DNA of 64,000 bases from Paratinospora sagittata (lineage: Eukaryota > Streptophyta > Magnoliopsida > Ranunculales > Menispermaceae), in assembly GCA_035771175.1 (NCBI GenBank), contig CM069613.1, positions 2,205,501-2,269,500 on the forward strand, given 5' to 3'. The translations under genes and the position numbers were made by a program. The notes under the pieces were generated by a model. That model did not search any database. It worked only from the letters and a program-made list of their open reading frames with translations, and was not told where the DNA came from. This document shows positions 1-10,089 of this stretch, in pieces. Positions within the stretch are counted from its first letter, which is position 1. Every line of letters begins with the position of its first letter.

Positions 1-437
1 TGAAAGAAACAAAAAAAAAAAAAAAACTTCTAAGAATATTGAACATGCAGTAGATGGAAATTCACAGATCATTGTTGAGATATATCAAGAGTTCCTTTAG
101 TAATCGAGAAGGTAAAAGATACCTAGACCTATCCATCATTTTTGTCCGACTCGATTTGGAAAGGGTATGGACAAGGACAAAAGGAAACCGGGCCAAGTAC
201 GATTTTTTTGTTCATGCTTAAAACTAGGCAGGGCCAAACATTACTTAACAAAAAATGAGCATCGATTTTGAGGGTAATTAAGTTTATTAATGCAAAATCT
301 ATGTTACTAACCAACGCCCCAATCTCCTGCATTTCCTCTTCACTTAAGCTATGCTACACCTTTTTCTCCAACTTTTACGGTTCATTCTCCATTGCTACAA
401 GCAAGCACTTCTACTTCAATGAGCATATTTCCTCCAA
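1..437. other. intergenic or intronic DNA, no gene seen
   Basis: No reading frame here resembles a known protein. The remaining exons of the MUB gene that starts at 1930 on the minus strand should lie to the left, but I could not match any of them here. They are probably beyond the window edge, so this stretch may be MUB intron. Confidence 0.4.
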
Positions 438-456
438 CATTCCAATGCATATGTTC

Positions 457-726
457 TTTTTTTTGACAAGAAACAAAAGAAGATTATATTAATATATGAG
501 CAACCACAAACAAGATACAACAAGATACATAGAACCAAGGGGACAAGTTGTTCCCAATGGACATCAAAAACTTTCCAAAATCGGTCTCCTATTTCTCAAC
601 CACTCACTTAACCCAAAACCCCTAGCAAGCTTGGAACACTAATCCAAAGAGAAGCCCAAAAATGAGACGTAGCTCAGACGTCATCCCACTCCCTTTCCTT
701 CCCCTCAAAGATCCTACTATTTCTCT
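457..726 (-). mobile_element. 5'-truncated LINE-type (non-LTR) insertion, probably within a MUB intron
   Basis: A segment of about 270 bp starts with a poly-T run, which is a poly-A tail on the minus strand. It is flanked by a perfect 19-bp direct repeat (CATTCCAATGCATATGTTC at 438-456 and 727-745). A poly-A tail with a long target-site duplication is the signature of target-primed reverse transcription. No ORF2 protein is left, so this is a 3'-end fragment of an L1-like LINE or a non-autonomous relative. It lies downstream of the first coding exon of MUB and so probably in an intron. Confidence 0.75.
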
Positions 727-745
727 CATTCCAATGCATATGTTC

Positions 746-1797
746 CATTGTTCTACTTTTGCGACTCTCTCTTCTGCAACAAGTGGTTATTCATAGACCC
801 TCAAATTTGCCTTCTACAAAGCTCCAACATGCAGTTCCCAGTGTGTTGTTGGCGATTCAAAATTTCAAACTATGTTCGCTTGTGGCTTTCAACAAGACAG
901 AACCAGTGCTGTTCATGTAAGCGATTCTACACCTTGTATTCACTTTTCATTTGTACGTCAAACTAAGTAACGAAAGTCTTTTCATGTTAAATGTTTCTTT
1001 TTATCAAAAGAAAAAAAAAATAGAAACTAATTAATAAAATATTGATACCTTTCCAATGGAGTATTAGTGGGGAATGCCATATTATATAATCAGTCTACTC
1101 TTATTCATAATCCCAAGGCATTGATCAAACTAACTTAAAAATTCTTCTTGGTTTTAAATTGTTTATTAGAACTTTTACACAAGGGTTAATTTTGGTCAAG
1201 TAGAAAGGTGGTTACTTTTGAAGTATTCCCTAATTAAATATTCATGTGTACCTAATAATGATGCCAGACTTGCAAGAATGAAGTAATATGCTTATAAAGA
1301 AGCTGTTCTTGTTTCTATACCCCATTCTTAGATCAAGATTGGTAGAATTGATTTTTATTTTTCTGAATCAATATCACATGTTAGCAGATTTGTAAGAGAT
1401 TATATGAGAATGTACACCAACCCCACCAACCCCCCCCCCCCAATAAAAAATAAAAATTGCTGAATTTGAACCATTCATAGCATAATTTCGAAAAATTGAC
1501 AAGATATTGCCAGATGCTGAGACAGATTGAATAGATCGGATTGACCTTAAACATGTCCTACAGATGTCATTGCAAACGCCAATTACTCAAAGCATTATAA
1601 TTCCATTATAGTGGTGACAAGAAAAGCAGGTCCAAGCTATCACTAGTATTAACAAAGATCACATATCAACCACGATACATGTGACGTGGAAAGCTTAACT
1701 CAGTATAATCTAAGAATGGAATCAAAACACCAATGAAAGCCACAGATAATGTGTTCAAATCAAAAAACAAAAGAAAGATAAGGAAACATATACTAAC
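746..1797. other. probable MUB intron sequence
   Basis: AT-rich DNA with a run of about 12 C at 1429-1441 and several A-rich stretches. There is no coding signature on either strand. By position it should be the first coding intron of the minus-strand MUB gene, whose donor site is at 1797. Confidence 0.4.
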
Positions 1798-1930
1798 CTT
1801 GTGGCCACTCTGTAACTAGTCTTTCCTTTAGCATTGCCACCGTAGTAGATGAAGCGTAAGTACGATGACCAATATCTGCACCATCATAGACGCGAAACTT
1901 AAGTTCAACACCTTCCTCTCTTTCTGCCAT
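1798..1930 (-). CDS. MUB: MUB membrane-anchored ubiquitin-fold protein, first coding exon (partial)
   Basis: The exon encodes 44 residues beginning MAEREEGVELKFRVYDG and ending in TEWPQ plus one base of the next codon, followed by a GT donor (GTTAGTAT). This is the N-terminal beta-grasp strand and helix of plant MUB proteins: 'ELKFR..DG.DIG' followed by 'TV..LKE...EWP'. MUBs are small ubiquitin-fold proteins prenylated at a C-terminal CaaX box and anchored at the plasma membrane, where they dock certain E2 enzymes. The CaaX end is not in this window. The start codon is the first ATG after a likely leader-intron acceptor near 2015. The family assignment is firm. Which MUB paralogue it is cannot be told from one exon. 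Confidence 0.85.
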
Positions 1931-3037
1931 TACGACTTTTCTAACCGCTCAACAAACTTGTAGATTTTAAGTCTATGAACCATAAGAACACTCTCAAATC
2001 AAGAACTCAGTTCCTTCCCTGTCGCCTAAACATGTACACATGATCCTTGACATTTCAAATCTCTAAATCCAATAAAAACAGAAAGTGAAAAAGAAAAAAA
2101 AAATAAAAAAATCTAAGAAACGCAGCCTCAAGAACGTACCTTCTTCCACATATGGACGTCAAATAGTCAATCACGGCCATCGATCCCTCTCAACACCTAT
2201 AAATCTGATTCTAAATCCGCTATGTCGCTCCAACAGGTAAGAATCATCCAAATCAACAACAGAGGAAGGAATGCGACAAAACAGGCACTTCATATGATTT
2301 GATCGCTCCTCCTCGCACAAATTTCTAAAACCGACAATTCTACAACACGATAAAACCCTAAAAATCAGAACGAAACAAGCAGATTCACAACAAAACAAGA
2401 TAAGAATCAAACATAAACCACATATAATGCCTTTTCTCATTCAAAGCGATAAAGCCAAACATCAGATCTGCGAGAATCTTTTTTTTCCGAATTCACTAAT
2501 CTAACTCTCTTCCAGACGTGAAATGCAGAGAGACAGAACCAAAAGTATAAGATCTAATAGTAATCCCAACACTGACACCGAGAACACCAAAAAGGAATCC
2601 ACAACATCGATAGCAGACCAAAATATCAAAAAAATAAATAAAATAAAAATAAAAAATAAAAAATAAATCGAAAAAAATAGAGGAAAAAACACCAGTTGTC
2701 ATTCAACCTCTGATCAAGGCGCCATTACTGCGAGATTCGACTGAGCTCGAAAAGAAGAAAAATCGTTTTCAAGTTCTTGTAAGGTTCTCTCAGCAGAACA
2801 GAGCAGAGCTATCGGTGCTTTTTCAGCTTTAGCGCAGGTTACCGAAGAACTGAATGAGAGGTTTTTAAACGACGAATAGTGGTTTATATACGTGGGAGAG
2901 AAGTAAAAGTAACAGAAGCCAAGTGTTTCAACCGTCTGATCTTTGACCAGATGTAAAGATATCGACAGGTGTACGATACTGATAGGATCAAAGTCAGATG
3001 ATCCTCGAATGGAGTTAGTAGGAAACTCGAGGAACAT
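1931..3037 (-). promoter_or_regulatory. MUB 5' leader with a probable leader intron, and promoter
   Basis: On the minus strand a good donor (AAG then GTACGTTC) lies at 2140/2139. A pyrimidine-rich tract and possible AG acceptors lie between about 2090 and 1960, so the MUB leader probably has a small intron just before the start codon. The 2.17-3.04 kb part contains long AT-rich homopurine stretches and open frames of up to 107 codons without recognisable protein similarity. I read these as leader and promoter DNA. Confidence 0.45.
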
Positions 3038-3039
3038 TT

Positions 3040-3420
3040 GACGGTGTTAGATTAGATAACGGTTTGTGGATAGTTCGTTAGTTCGCTGGATCATCAGCTT
3101 CAGAGTTGGTTGGGTTGGTCAGCTATTTTGCGGGAGGAAGCATACAATACCATGCGTGTGCATCTTAAAACCCTGTACCCACTCTAAAAAATAAAGAAGG
3201 CTTGTTAATGACTTTCAAAAATTTATTATTAAGTAATTTTAAAATTCATTCTTTCATTATATAAATAATTCTATTCCTATCAATATTTCAATATTTACAA
3301 CATATTATAGATAGGTAATTTTATTATTGTCGTTTAATATAGTCTCAGTTTTTAACTAATTAAATTTCATATTGTTTATTTGCTTTTTGCTTTTTTCTTT
3401 TTTCTTTTTTCTTTAATATA

Positions 3421-3451
<31 letters not shown>

Positions 3452-3955
3452 GATTGTTTCTTTCTATCTAATTCTCGTTATAATTTTCATTTAGCATTAA
3501 TATAGAAGGAAAATAATATTCTAATTATTTGAATCTCACAATGTAAAATGGTGCAAATTGAAGAGGGAATAAAGTTTAGAATATTGTAATTAACTTAAGA
3601 TTTATAATTAAGAAGATTCGAAGAAAGGAATAAAAAACTCAACGTGGTGCAACACAAATAGTCAGAGGTCTGTGCTAAAGGTGGTTGAACGATAAAGATC
3701 TCAGGATCGAAACTCGTGTCTACTTTAGTCACGCTCATTTAGTGAGAGTCGCTCAATGCTCATGCAGTGCTCTAACGCGGATTAGTCTAGGCCTAAAGAG
3801 TAGAGACAACGCATGAAAAACCAAAAAAAGAAGAACAAAGGAATAAGGATGATTAATTAAATAATTAAATTAATTACTATATTGTGACATTAAAGGTGTC
3901 TTCTAAAATATGTATTTTAGTAATTAAGAATATATATGAACACTCATGTGATAGA
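3040..3955. other. intergenic, no gene
   Basis: AT-rich sequence with a (TA)n microsatellite at about 3416-3437 followed by poly-T. No gene was seen. The stretch 3655-3820 is less AT-rich and looks like a repeat remnant, but its class could not be decided. Confidence 0.5.
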
Positions 3956-3959
3956 TGTA

Positions 3960-4190
3960 GTTTTTTTTGTTTTTTTTGTTTTTGTTTTTCAAAGACTCAG
4001 GTATTTAGGCCAGCTTGAGGGCATTCGATTAATTTCAGGGGGTGCAAGCTCCTAGCCCTCAAAGAGAACGCCTTTGAAACCCTGAAAAAATTTTCCGTTC
4101 GGACTCGTATACCTTAGAAGAAGAATAAGTAGATGAGAGACTCGAACTCGCAACCTCTCGATTACTTGCCCCTTTACCCACAACACAAGT
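3960..4190 (-). mobile_element. tRNA-derived SINE (minus strand)
   Basis: The plus strand begins with a long T-rich tract at 3960-3990, which would be the poly-A tail of a minus-strand element. At the other end (about 4130-4160) the reverse complement contains a pol III box B (GCGAGTTCGAGTCTC), preceded by a weak box A-like GTGGGTAAAGG. A length of about 230 bp fits a plant SINE. No clean target duplication was found. Confidence 0.55.
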
Positions 4191-4224
4191 TAATTTACAA
4201 TTGATGAAACTTAAACTTAAAATT

Positions 4225-5050
4225 AGTGGATATATGTTAACTCAAATTAATCGAATTATATATATAGCTAGGTAATGTGATGAGAAGATCAAGAATATGT
4301 GAGATACAGATCATAGAGAAATTTAAAGAGCTAGTAATGTGTAACCGATCTTTCGAAAATCTAGCTATGGGACGGATTCAGAAAAGTAGGAGAAGAACTG
4401 CTGAACAATGCCAGAATGTGAGAAGGCATATTATTTTTCTTTTTTGGCTTCGATATATTGAGTTGCTGCAAAAAAGGTTCTCGGAAGCAACCAAAAAGAA
4501 AGATAAGAAGAATCACATCTAACATTGTATCCAGCTAGCCAGCAGATCAGTATCTTCGATGACAATATATAGCTGCATTAACGTCAACAGTAGATTACGT
4601 TTTTAGCTGTAGCTAAAAATAAAGCTTTTGTGGATTAATTAACTATGAAATATTTTTGTAACTAAATCAATCTTTTCTTGTATTTAAGTTGTATTATTCT
4701 AAAGTTATGGAACAATATTATTTTTATTAGCTCGGCTTGATGATTGTTAAAATAGTTTCTTACATAATATCAGAGCTAACGTTTGGTGATAAGCTTAGTC
4801 CTTTCAAAGCCATAGTTTGGTGTATTGTACACGAATGTACAAAAGTAGAAAAAGATATCCAAATCATCACTACTTTTTTCACTTTATTTTCACAAACGTT
4901 GATGAATATATATATATATATATATATATAAATTATGCATCTAATTACAATATCAATTAGTGTGCATAGGAAGAAAAAATACATATAATTAATAATAAAA
5001 AAAAGTGGTGATAGTCGTCCCACATCGCCTGAGAAGGATAAAAAAGTTTG
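4225..5050 (-). repeat. orphan copy of the glutaredoxin upstream segment (ghost GRX unit)
   Basis: This stretch is paralogous to about 13,800-15,160, the DNA upstream of the GRX pseudogene at 13.3-13.6 kb. Shared blocks include CGATCTTTCGAAAATCTA, TGGGACGGATTCAG, GAGTTGCTGC and CATCTAACATTGTAT. Further along are CAAAAGTAGAAAAAGA, AAATCATCA and a (TA)n array. No GRX coding sequence is found at its left, where it should be; homology stops near 4225 beside a SINE. A tandem GRX unit therefore appears to have lost its gene. Reading frames through the shared blocks are broken by indels between copies, so they are probably not coding. Confidence 0.65.
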
Positions 5051-5066
5051 TGATCTAGATATTATG

Positions 5067-5448
5067 TGTCACACCCCATACCGGCGGTGTGATGAGAACC
5101 TCATACCGAGCGTACCCCAGCCATTACGATTTATAATATTGTTATATCTCAATACACAGCCCGTACACAGCGTCTACTATCCCCGAGGTTTTTTGTCCAC
5201 AAAGGGGGCCTCCCCCCAAGTCGAACTCGCAACCTCCCCTTAAGGAGTTAGAATCCGTACTTGGAGTAGCCCTTAAGGGGAGGTTGCGAGTTCGACTTGG
5301 GGGAGGCCCCTTTTGTGGACAAAAAACCTCGGGGATACTAGACGCTGTGTGCGGGCTGTGTATTGAGGTATAACAATATTATGGATCGTAATGGCTGGGG
5401 TACGCTCGGTATGAGGTTTCCATCACACCGCTGGTATGGGGTGTGACA
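5067..5448. mobile_element. foldback (inverted-repeat) element 1
   Basis: Two arms of about 185-190 bp are near-perfect inverted repeats. They start TGTCACACCCCATACC and end with the complement GGTATGGGGTGTGACA. The short centre (about 5250-5272) contains CTTAAGG. Both arms carry a tRNA box B-like motif (GCGAGTTCGACTTGGGG). No transposase is present. It is the same general type as the elements at 5470-5950 and 26,799-27,117, which also share an ATATTGT motif in their arms. Confidence 0.75.
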
Positions 5449-5482
5449 AAAAGGCCTTATGTACATAAGGCCTTTTTGTCAC
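5443..5482. repeat. 40-bp perfect palindrome
   Basis: Twenty bases each side of the centre (5462/5463) pair perfectly, with GTAC in the middle and AAGGCCTTAT/ATAAGGCCTT arms. It joins the end of foldback element 1 (...GTGTGACA) to the start of foldback element 2 (TGTCACGTC...), so the two elements meet in a mirror-image junction. Confidence 0.85.
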
Positions 5483-5949
5483 GTCTGGGTTGCACACAGT
5501 GCCCCATACCTAGGGTGATGAGTACCCCAATCTCCAAGGCGTACTCCAGCCATTATGAATCCATAATATTGTCTCATCTGGGTGGCATCCCCTCCGCAGA
5601 GCGTACTCTCCAGCCAGATCATTTACCCCCTACACAATCCACAACGCAGGGAGGGCCTCCCCTAGAATCGAACTCGAGACCTCCCTTAAGGAGTCTGATA
5701 TCGCATTCTGAATAGCCACTGAACCATTGGCTCAGTGGTTACTCAAATTGCGAAATCAAATCTGGCGGAGGCCCTGCACTATTCATCAATGAATAGTGTA
5801 GACAAATGATCCCGGGGGTACTAGACACTGCAGTGTGCTGTGTACTGGAATGAGACAATATTATGTGGTATGTAATGGCTGGGGTATGCGTACCCATCAC
5901 ATCCTGAGGGTACTAGACACTGCGGTGTGCTGTGTACTGGGGTGTAACA
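5474..5949. mobile_element. foldback element 2 with tRNA-like (SINE-head) boxes
   Basis: It starts TGTCACGTC and ends GGGGTGTAACA next to the Copia RNase H remnant. Inverted sequences include CCAGCCATTATGAATCCATAATATTGTCTCAT on the left against GAGACAATATTATG...TAATGGCTGG on the right, with many mismatches. The centre holds box A-like TGGCTCAGTGGTTA (about 5730-5743) and, in the opposite orientation, a box B-like CTAGAATCGAACTCGAGAC (about 5661-5680), plus a GAATAG/CTATTC hairpin near 5780-5800. This looks like head-to-head SINE-head sequences inside a foldback element. Boundaries are approximate. Confidence 0.6.
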
Positions 5950-6656
5950 ATATCTGCTGTCTGATTTGCTGAGGATACGAAATTAAGATTGATAGTACCT
6001 CGAGAGATGTGATGATGCACAAGAAGACAATCAATTTCAAAATGTTTGGTGCGTTCATGAAAGACATCATTGTGAGAAATTTGAATAACACTCAAATTAT
6101 CACAGTAAAGTTTAGTAGTAGAATGGTGTTTGACACCCATGTCTTCCAATAACTAGCGAAGCCTAAGTAATTCTGATGTGGCATCTGCAAGGGCACGATA
6201 CTCTGATTTCGTATTGGAACAGGATATAATAGTTTGCTTTTTATTTCGCAAAGAAATTAGAGAATCTGCCAAAAAGAAACAGTAACCAATGGTAGAGCGA
6301 CAATCAGTAGGATCACCTGCCCAATCGACATTGGAATATGCTGATAATACAAGAGAAGAATGAGTAAAAAATGAAGACCATGAAAAAGAGTTCCTTTGAC
6401 ATAGCGAAGAATTCGGAGAACAACTGAAAAGTGAGATGAGCGGGGAGCAACCATAAATTGGCTAACTAAGTGAACTGCATATGCAATATCAGGCCATGTT
6501 ACTGTGAGATATACTAGACTGCCAACAAGTTGACGATACAATGTAAGATCATCAAGGGGAGTGCCATCTATAGGAGTAAGTTTGACATTAAACTCCAAAG
6601 GCGTAGATACAGTTTTGTTATCAGTGATACCTGCCCGAGATAGGATATCTGAAGCA
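5950..6656 (-). pseudogene. Copia RT C-terminus and RNase H, truncated
   Basis: Translation of the minus strand gives the Copia RT/RNase H connection (YRQLVGSLVYLTVTWPDIAYAV, VLRILRYVKGT) and then RNase H (LYCDNLSVIQISHNDVFHERTKH, ANQTAD). Frameshifts separate the pieces, and the protein breaks off just after ANQTADI where the foldback element begins, so the last 20 or so residues and the 3' LTR are gone. The other part of the RT is at 8931 and above, beyond the inserted solo LTR. Confidence 0.8.
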
Positions 6657-7412
6657 TATTTTGTAACACCCGGTAGTTTTAATTAAATACATACAATGAA
6701 ATACACGTATATCGAGATATATAATACACATATTTTATACGTAGGAGCTAAATAGACGCTGGATAATACACATATTTTATACGTAGGAGCCCAATATACG
6801 TGTGCATGTACAAAAAGAAGATGTTACCTATGGGATCATCTTATATGGGTGCTTACAATTAAAAAAAATGGAGTTGAATTAATTTATGAGGTTGGTTAAT
6901 TAACTATGTGGATTTAGAAGAAGAAGAAAATGAAAAAAATAAATAAATAAATTACTGTTCACTAGGGGTACTATTCACCATGAACAGTACTGAAAAGAAG
7001 ACAAAAAAAATAAAATAAAATAAAATAAAACTTAAAAGATAAGAAAGGAAGCTGCTAGAATGCAACGCAAAAAAAAAAGAGAAGAAGCGGTGAGAGAAAA
7101 AGAAGAACGGCAGAGAAGAAGGAGAAGGAGAAAAAGAAAATGGCGGATTTGCGGCCAAATTCGACGTGCCGGTAAGCTCTTGTTGCTATTTTTCTTCGTG
7201 AAATTACTATCTAAGCTAGATGGAACGATTCTAGCGGAGTAATTTTTACTGTGGGAGCCGTTTTACGGCGTTTTCACAAAATTGGGGTTTTGACCCAATG
7301 TGAATGAAAATCCGCTATAAAGGTAGAAAAACATTCCCTGGACTGTTGGGACCCCGAATATGTGGTTAGATTCTTTTTCATGACAATTTTAATACAATTT
7401 ACATCTTTTGGA

Positions 7413-7585
7413 TGAATAGTGAATAATGAATAGTGATGTAAATAGTGAATAGTGAATAGTAAATAGTGAATAGCGCATAGTGCATAGTGTATAATGCACA
7501 GTGAATATAGATGTGAACAGTGAACAGTGAACAGTAAACAGTGATGTGAATAGTACTGTGCACAGTGATGTGACCAGTGATGTGC
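7413..7585. repeat. degenerate minisatellite, GAATAGT-type 7-mer
   Basis: About 170 bp consist of variants of a 7-bp unit (TGAATAG, TGAACAG, TGCATAG, TGCACAG). The unit shifts in sub-blocks, which suggests local slippage followed by point mutation. It lies in the solo LTR. The long open frames seen on the minus strand here are a by-product of the 7-bp period and are not genes. Confidence 0.85.
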
Positions 7586-8126
7586 ATCCAATGAAACTCC
7601 TGTTTGAGATCATAGAATTGTAGATAACTGAATTCCGGACGTTTCGATGCTAAGATTGTGATTTTTGGATATGATTTGATAGTTTTAGTAACTAAGTATA
7701 TGATGTCGTGAAAATATGATTCAGAAATCTATTTTCACTGTTCTTTCTAGTGGAAATATCTAGATTGACCACAGAAACGAGATAGTAGTTTCTTCAACTG
7801 CTTATGAGTCCTAAATGGATTTATTATTCGTGATTTGAAGTGAGTTGAGAAATTAAAGATGGAAATAGATATGAATACATGAAATTGAATTATGGAGTGA
7901 TTGTGACAGGTTAAATTAGTTGGATTTAACTTGGAGCTGGACTCGAAAGCGACGATGATTGGGTTTAAGTTGAACGTGTTGTACTGTGAGTATAGTTTTC
8001 TTGATTTGGTTCTTGTATGACATTGTACGCATATAAAATGTTTGATTGTATGCATGGTATATTTATATATAATGCATTGAGTTTTATGGATCATGCAAAC
8101 TGATTTTAGCAATTGGAGTTTGTAAT

Positions 8127-8203
8127 GATGAGGTTTTGCGAGTCCTCATTGTCATTTCGTTAGGCACTAGACCCGGATGAGGTTTTGCGAGTCCTCATTG
8201 TCA
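8127..8203 (+). repeat. duplicated 28-bp motif in the LTR
   Basis: The 28-bp sequence beginning GATGAGGTTTTGCGAG occurs at 8127-8154 and again at 8176-8203, 49 bp apart and identical. Tandem motifs of this kind are common in LTR promoter regions, but their role here is unknown. Confidence 0.8.
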
Positions 8204-8930
8204 GTAGGTCTGTCCTAACAAGGGTTGAGATCCTTGAAATGACTGTTAATTGGGTAATGAGAGGTTGTGGCTACCTTGTACGGCCATACAAGGGTTAGAC
8301 CCGCTCTCTTGCCTTGCGGAGGAGGGAGATTGTGCATTGTGTTATTGAAAATCATGAAATTTATGTTGTTGACATGTACAATATATTCGTTGAACGATGC
8401 ATGTGTTGCATAAGTGTTTGAAATGATTTTAAATGTCATATTTCTTTAAATGTATAGAATTGTCATCTCAAGAACTATATTCACTGAGCTGTTGTTTGCT
8501 CACCCCATTTCCTCCAATATTTCAGGTATTGAGTCGAAGGGAAAAGGCACATCCGTGAGTGATAATCACGTGAGCCTTCGTCTGGTATGTGTATGTATGT
8601 TTGGAGGAAATAGCTTTTGTTATTTTGATATGTATACTTATCACACATTATATATATATGTATTATCATCTAGATGGGATGTGTGGGCATATATAGCTTA
8701 ATATATTGGATGATGAAATGAAAATGTGATGTGTGAATGAATGAGAGGAGTATAGAGATCTATGTTGGATTTGATTTGTGGTATATAAAAAAAAAAATTC
8801 TGTAAATGTTGGAAAGGATTGTGAGACTATGTGAAGGCTGACAGTGTATTATATACTGTATAAGGGTATGTACAGTGTATCGTACACTGTGCCGGTCACG
8901 ACGTCAGCCTACGTCAGGGGCGTCGTGACA

Positions 8931-9622
8931 TATTTAGCTTGAGAAAGATAATATCCATTAGACGTAGAAGATACCTCAAGTCCTAAGAAATAACTGAGAG
9001 GACCAAGGTCTTTCATCTCAAAATGTTGATTGAGATATTGTTGTAGTTCAGAAATACAAGTTGCATCATCTCCAGTGATGATCATATCATCAACATAGAG
9101 TAAAAGAAGAACAATACCGTGATCAGTATGACGAATGAACAAAGCAGAATCATGAGGATTGGAGATGAAACCAAATTGGGCAATAGTAGAACTGAACTTT
9201 GCAAACCAAGCCCTTGGTGCTTGTTTCAAACCATATAAGGCCCGTTGAAGTCGACAAATCTTATGAGGAGGATGGGAATAACCAGGTGGAGGATTCATGT
9301 AAACCTCTTCTTGTAGGTTTCCATTAAGGAATGCATTTTTGACATCCATTTGAAGAAAACGCCATTGTTTAACAACAACAATGGCTAAGAGACTTCAAAT
9401 AGAGGTTAATCGGGCCATGGGAGCAAAAGTCTCTTTATAGTCAATGTCATATTCTTGAGTATATCCTTTGGTTACTAAGCATGCCTTGTAGCACTCGATA
9501 GACCCATCTGGACAAGTTTTAATTTTATAAATCCATTTGCACCCACTCAAGGTCTTACCAAGGGGGAGATTAACCAAATCCCAAGTATGAGTTTTCTCTA
9601 GAGCCTGAAGCTCTTCTACCAT
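8931..9622 (-). pseudogene. Copia reverse transcriptase, inner copy
   Basis: The minus strand encodes the core of a Copia [49 protein letters not shown], then (after a frame change) MDVKNAFLNGNLQEEVYM, RALYGLKQAPRAWF and the catalytic LLLYVDDMIITGDD, with DLGPLSYFLGLEV further on. It is interrupted on the left by the solo LTR. The N-terminal part is repeated immediately upstream as the outer copy of a tandem duplication. Confidence 0.85.
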
Positions 9623-10089
9623 AGCTTGTTGCCAAAGAGGGTCAGTACTAGCCTCTCGATAAGAGCGAGGTTCATGTGAGGAGGATGGGAATAACCAGGT
9701 GGAGGATCCATGTAAACCTCTTCCTATAGGTCACCATTAAGGAATGCATTTTTGACGTCCATCTGAAGAAGACGTCATTATTTAACAACAGCAATGGCTA
9801 AGAGACTTCGAATAGAGGTTAATCGGGCCAGGGGAGCAAAAGTCTCTTCATAATCAATGTCATATTCTTGAGTATATCCTTTGGCTATTAAGCGTGCCTT
9901 GTAGCACTCGATAAACCCATCTGGATGAGTTTTAATTTTATAAATTCATTTGCACCCAATCAAGGTTTTACCAATGGGGAGATCAACCAAATACCAAGTA
10001 CAAGTTTTCTCTAGAGCCTGAAGCTCTTCTACCATAGCTTGCTGCCAAAGAGGGTCAGTACTAGCCTCTCGATAAGAGCGAGGTTCATG
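9264..10089. repeat. 413-bp tandem duplication inside the Copia element
   Basis: Bases 9264-9676 and 9677-10,089 are direct tandem copies at a constant offset of 413 bp, with scattered substitutions. The junction shows microhomology (TGAGGAGGATGGG at both ends). The length is not a multiple of three, so the duplication shifts the polyprotein frame. The divergence between copies shows it is not recent. Confidence 0.85.

Larger units (their letters stand above)
6662..8930. mobile_element. solo LTR, probably Ty3/gypsy
   Basis: The 2,269-bp insert begins TGTAACACCC and ends GGGCGTCGTGACA, so it has the TG...CA ends of an LTR. It is flanked by a perfect 5-bp target duplication, TATTT (6657-6661 and 8931-8935), inside the Copia RT. 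Removing insert and duplication joins the RT frame cleanly. There is no coding sequence, primer site or second LTR, so it is a solo LTR formed by LTR-LTR recombination. The start and end motifs and the length suit chromovirus-type gypsy LTRs. Inside are a 7-bp-unit minisatellite and a duplicated 28-bp motif. Confidence 0.85.

Noticed and set aside
2171..3037. Open frames of 89 and 107 codons on the minus strand upstream of MUB
   Set aside because: No protein similarity recognised. They lie where the MUB leader and promoter should be.
3655..3820. Possible SINE with box B-like CAGGATCGAAACTC
   Set aside because: The candidate box A is too close to box B, and there is no A-rich tail or target duplication.
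4277..4522. Open frames at 4277-4522 and 13,916-14,116 (plus strand) share an NRSFENL segment and look like related small proteins
   Set aside because: Alignment of the copies shows a 2-bp length difference and other indels that break the shared frame, and the third copy at 16.3 kb has no frame. The DNA is conserved, the protein is not.
7274..7613. Three overlapping open frames of 62-105 codons on the minus strand
   Set aside because: They are by-products of the 7-bp minisatellite in the solo LTR: low complexity, and open in several frames at once.
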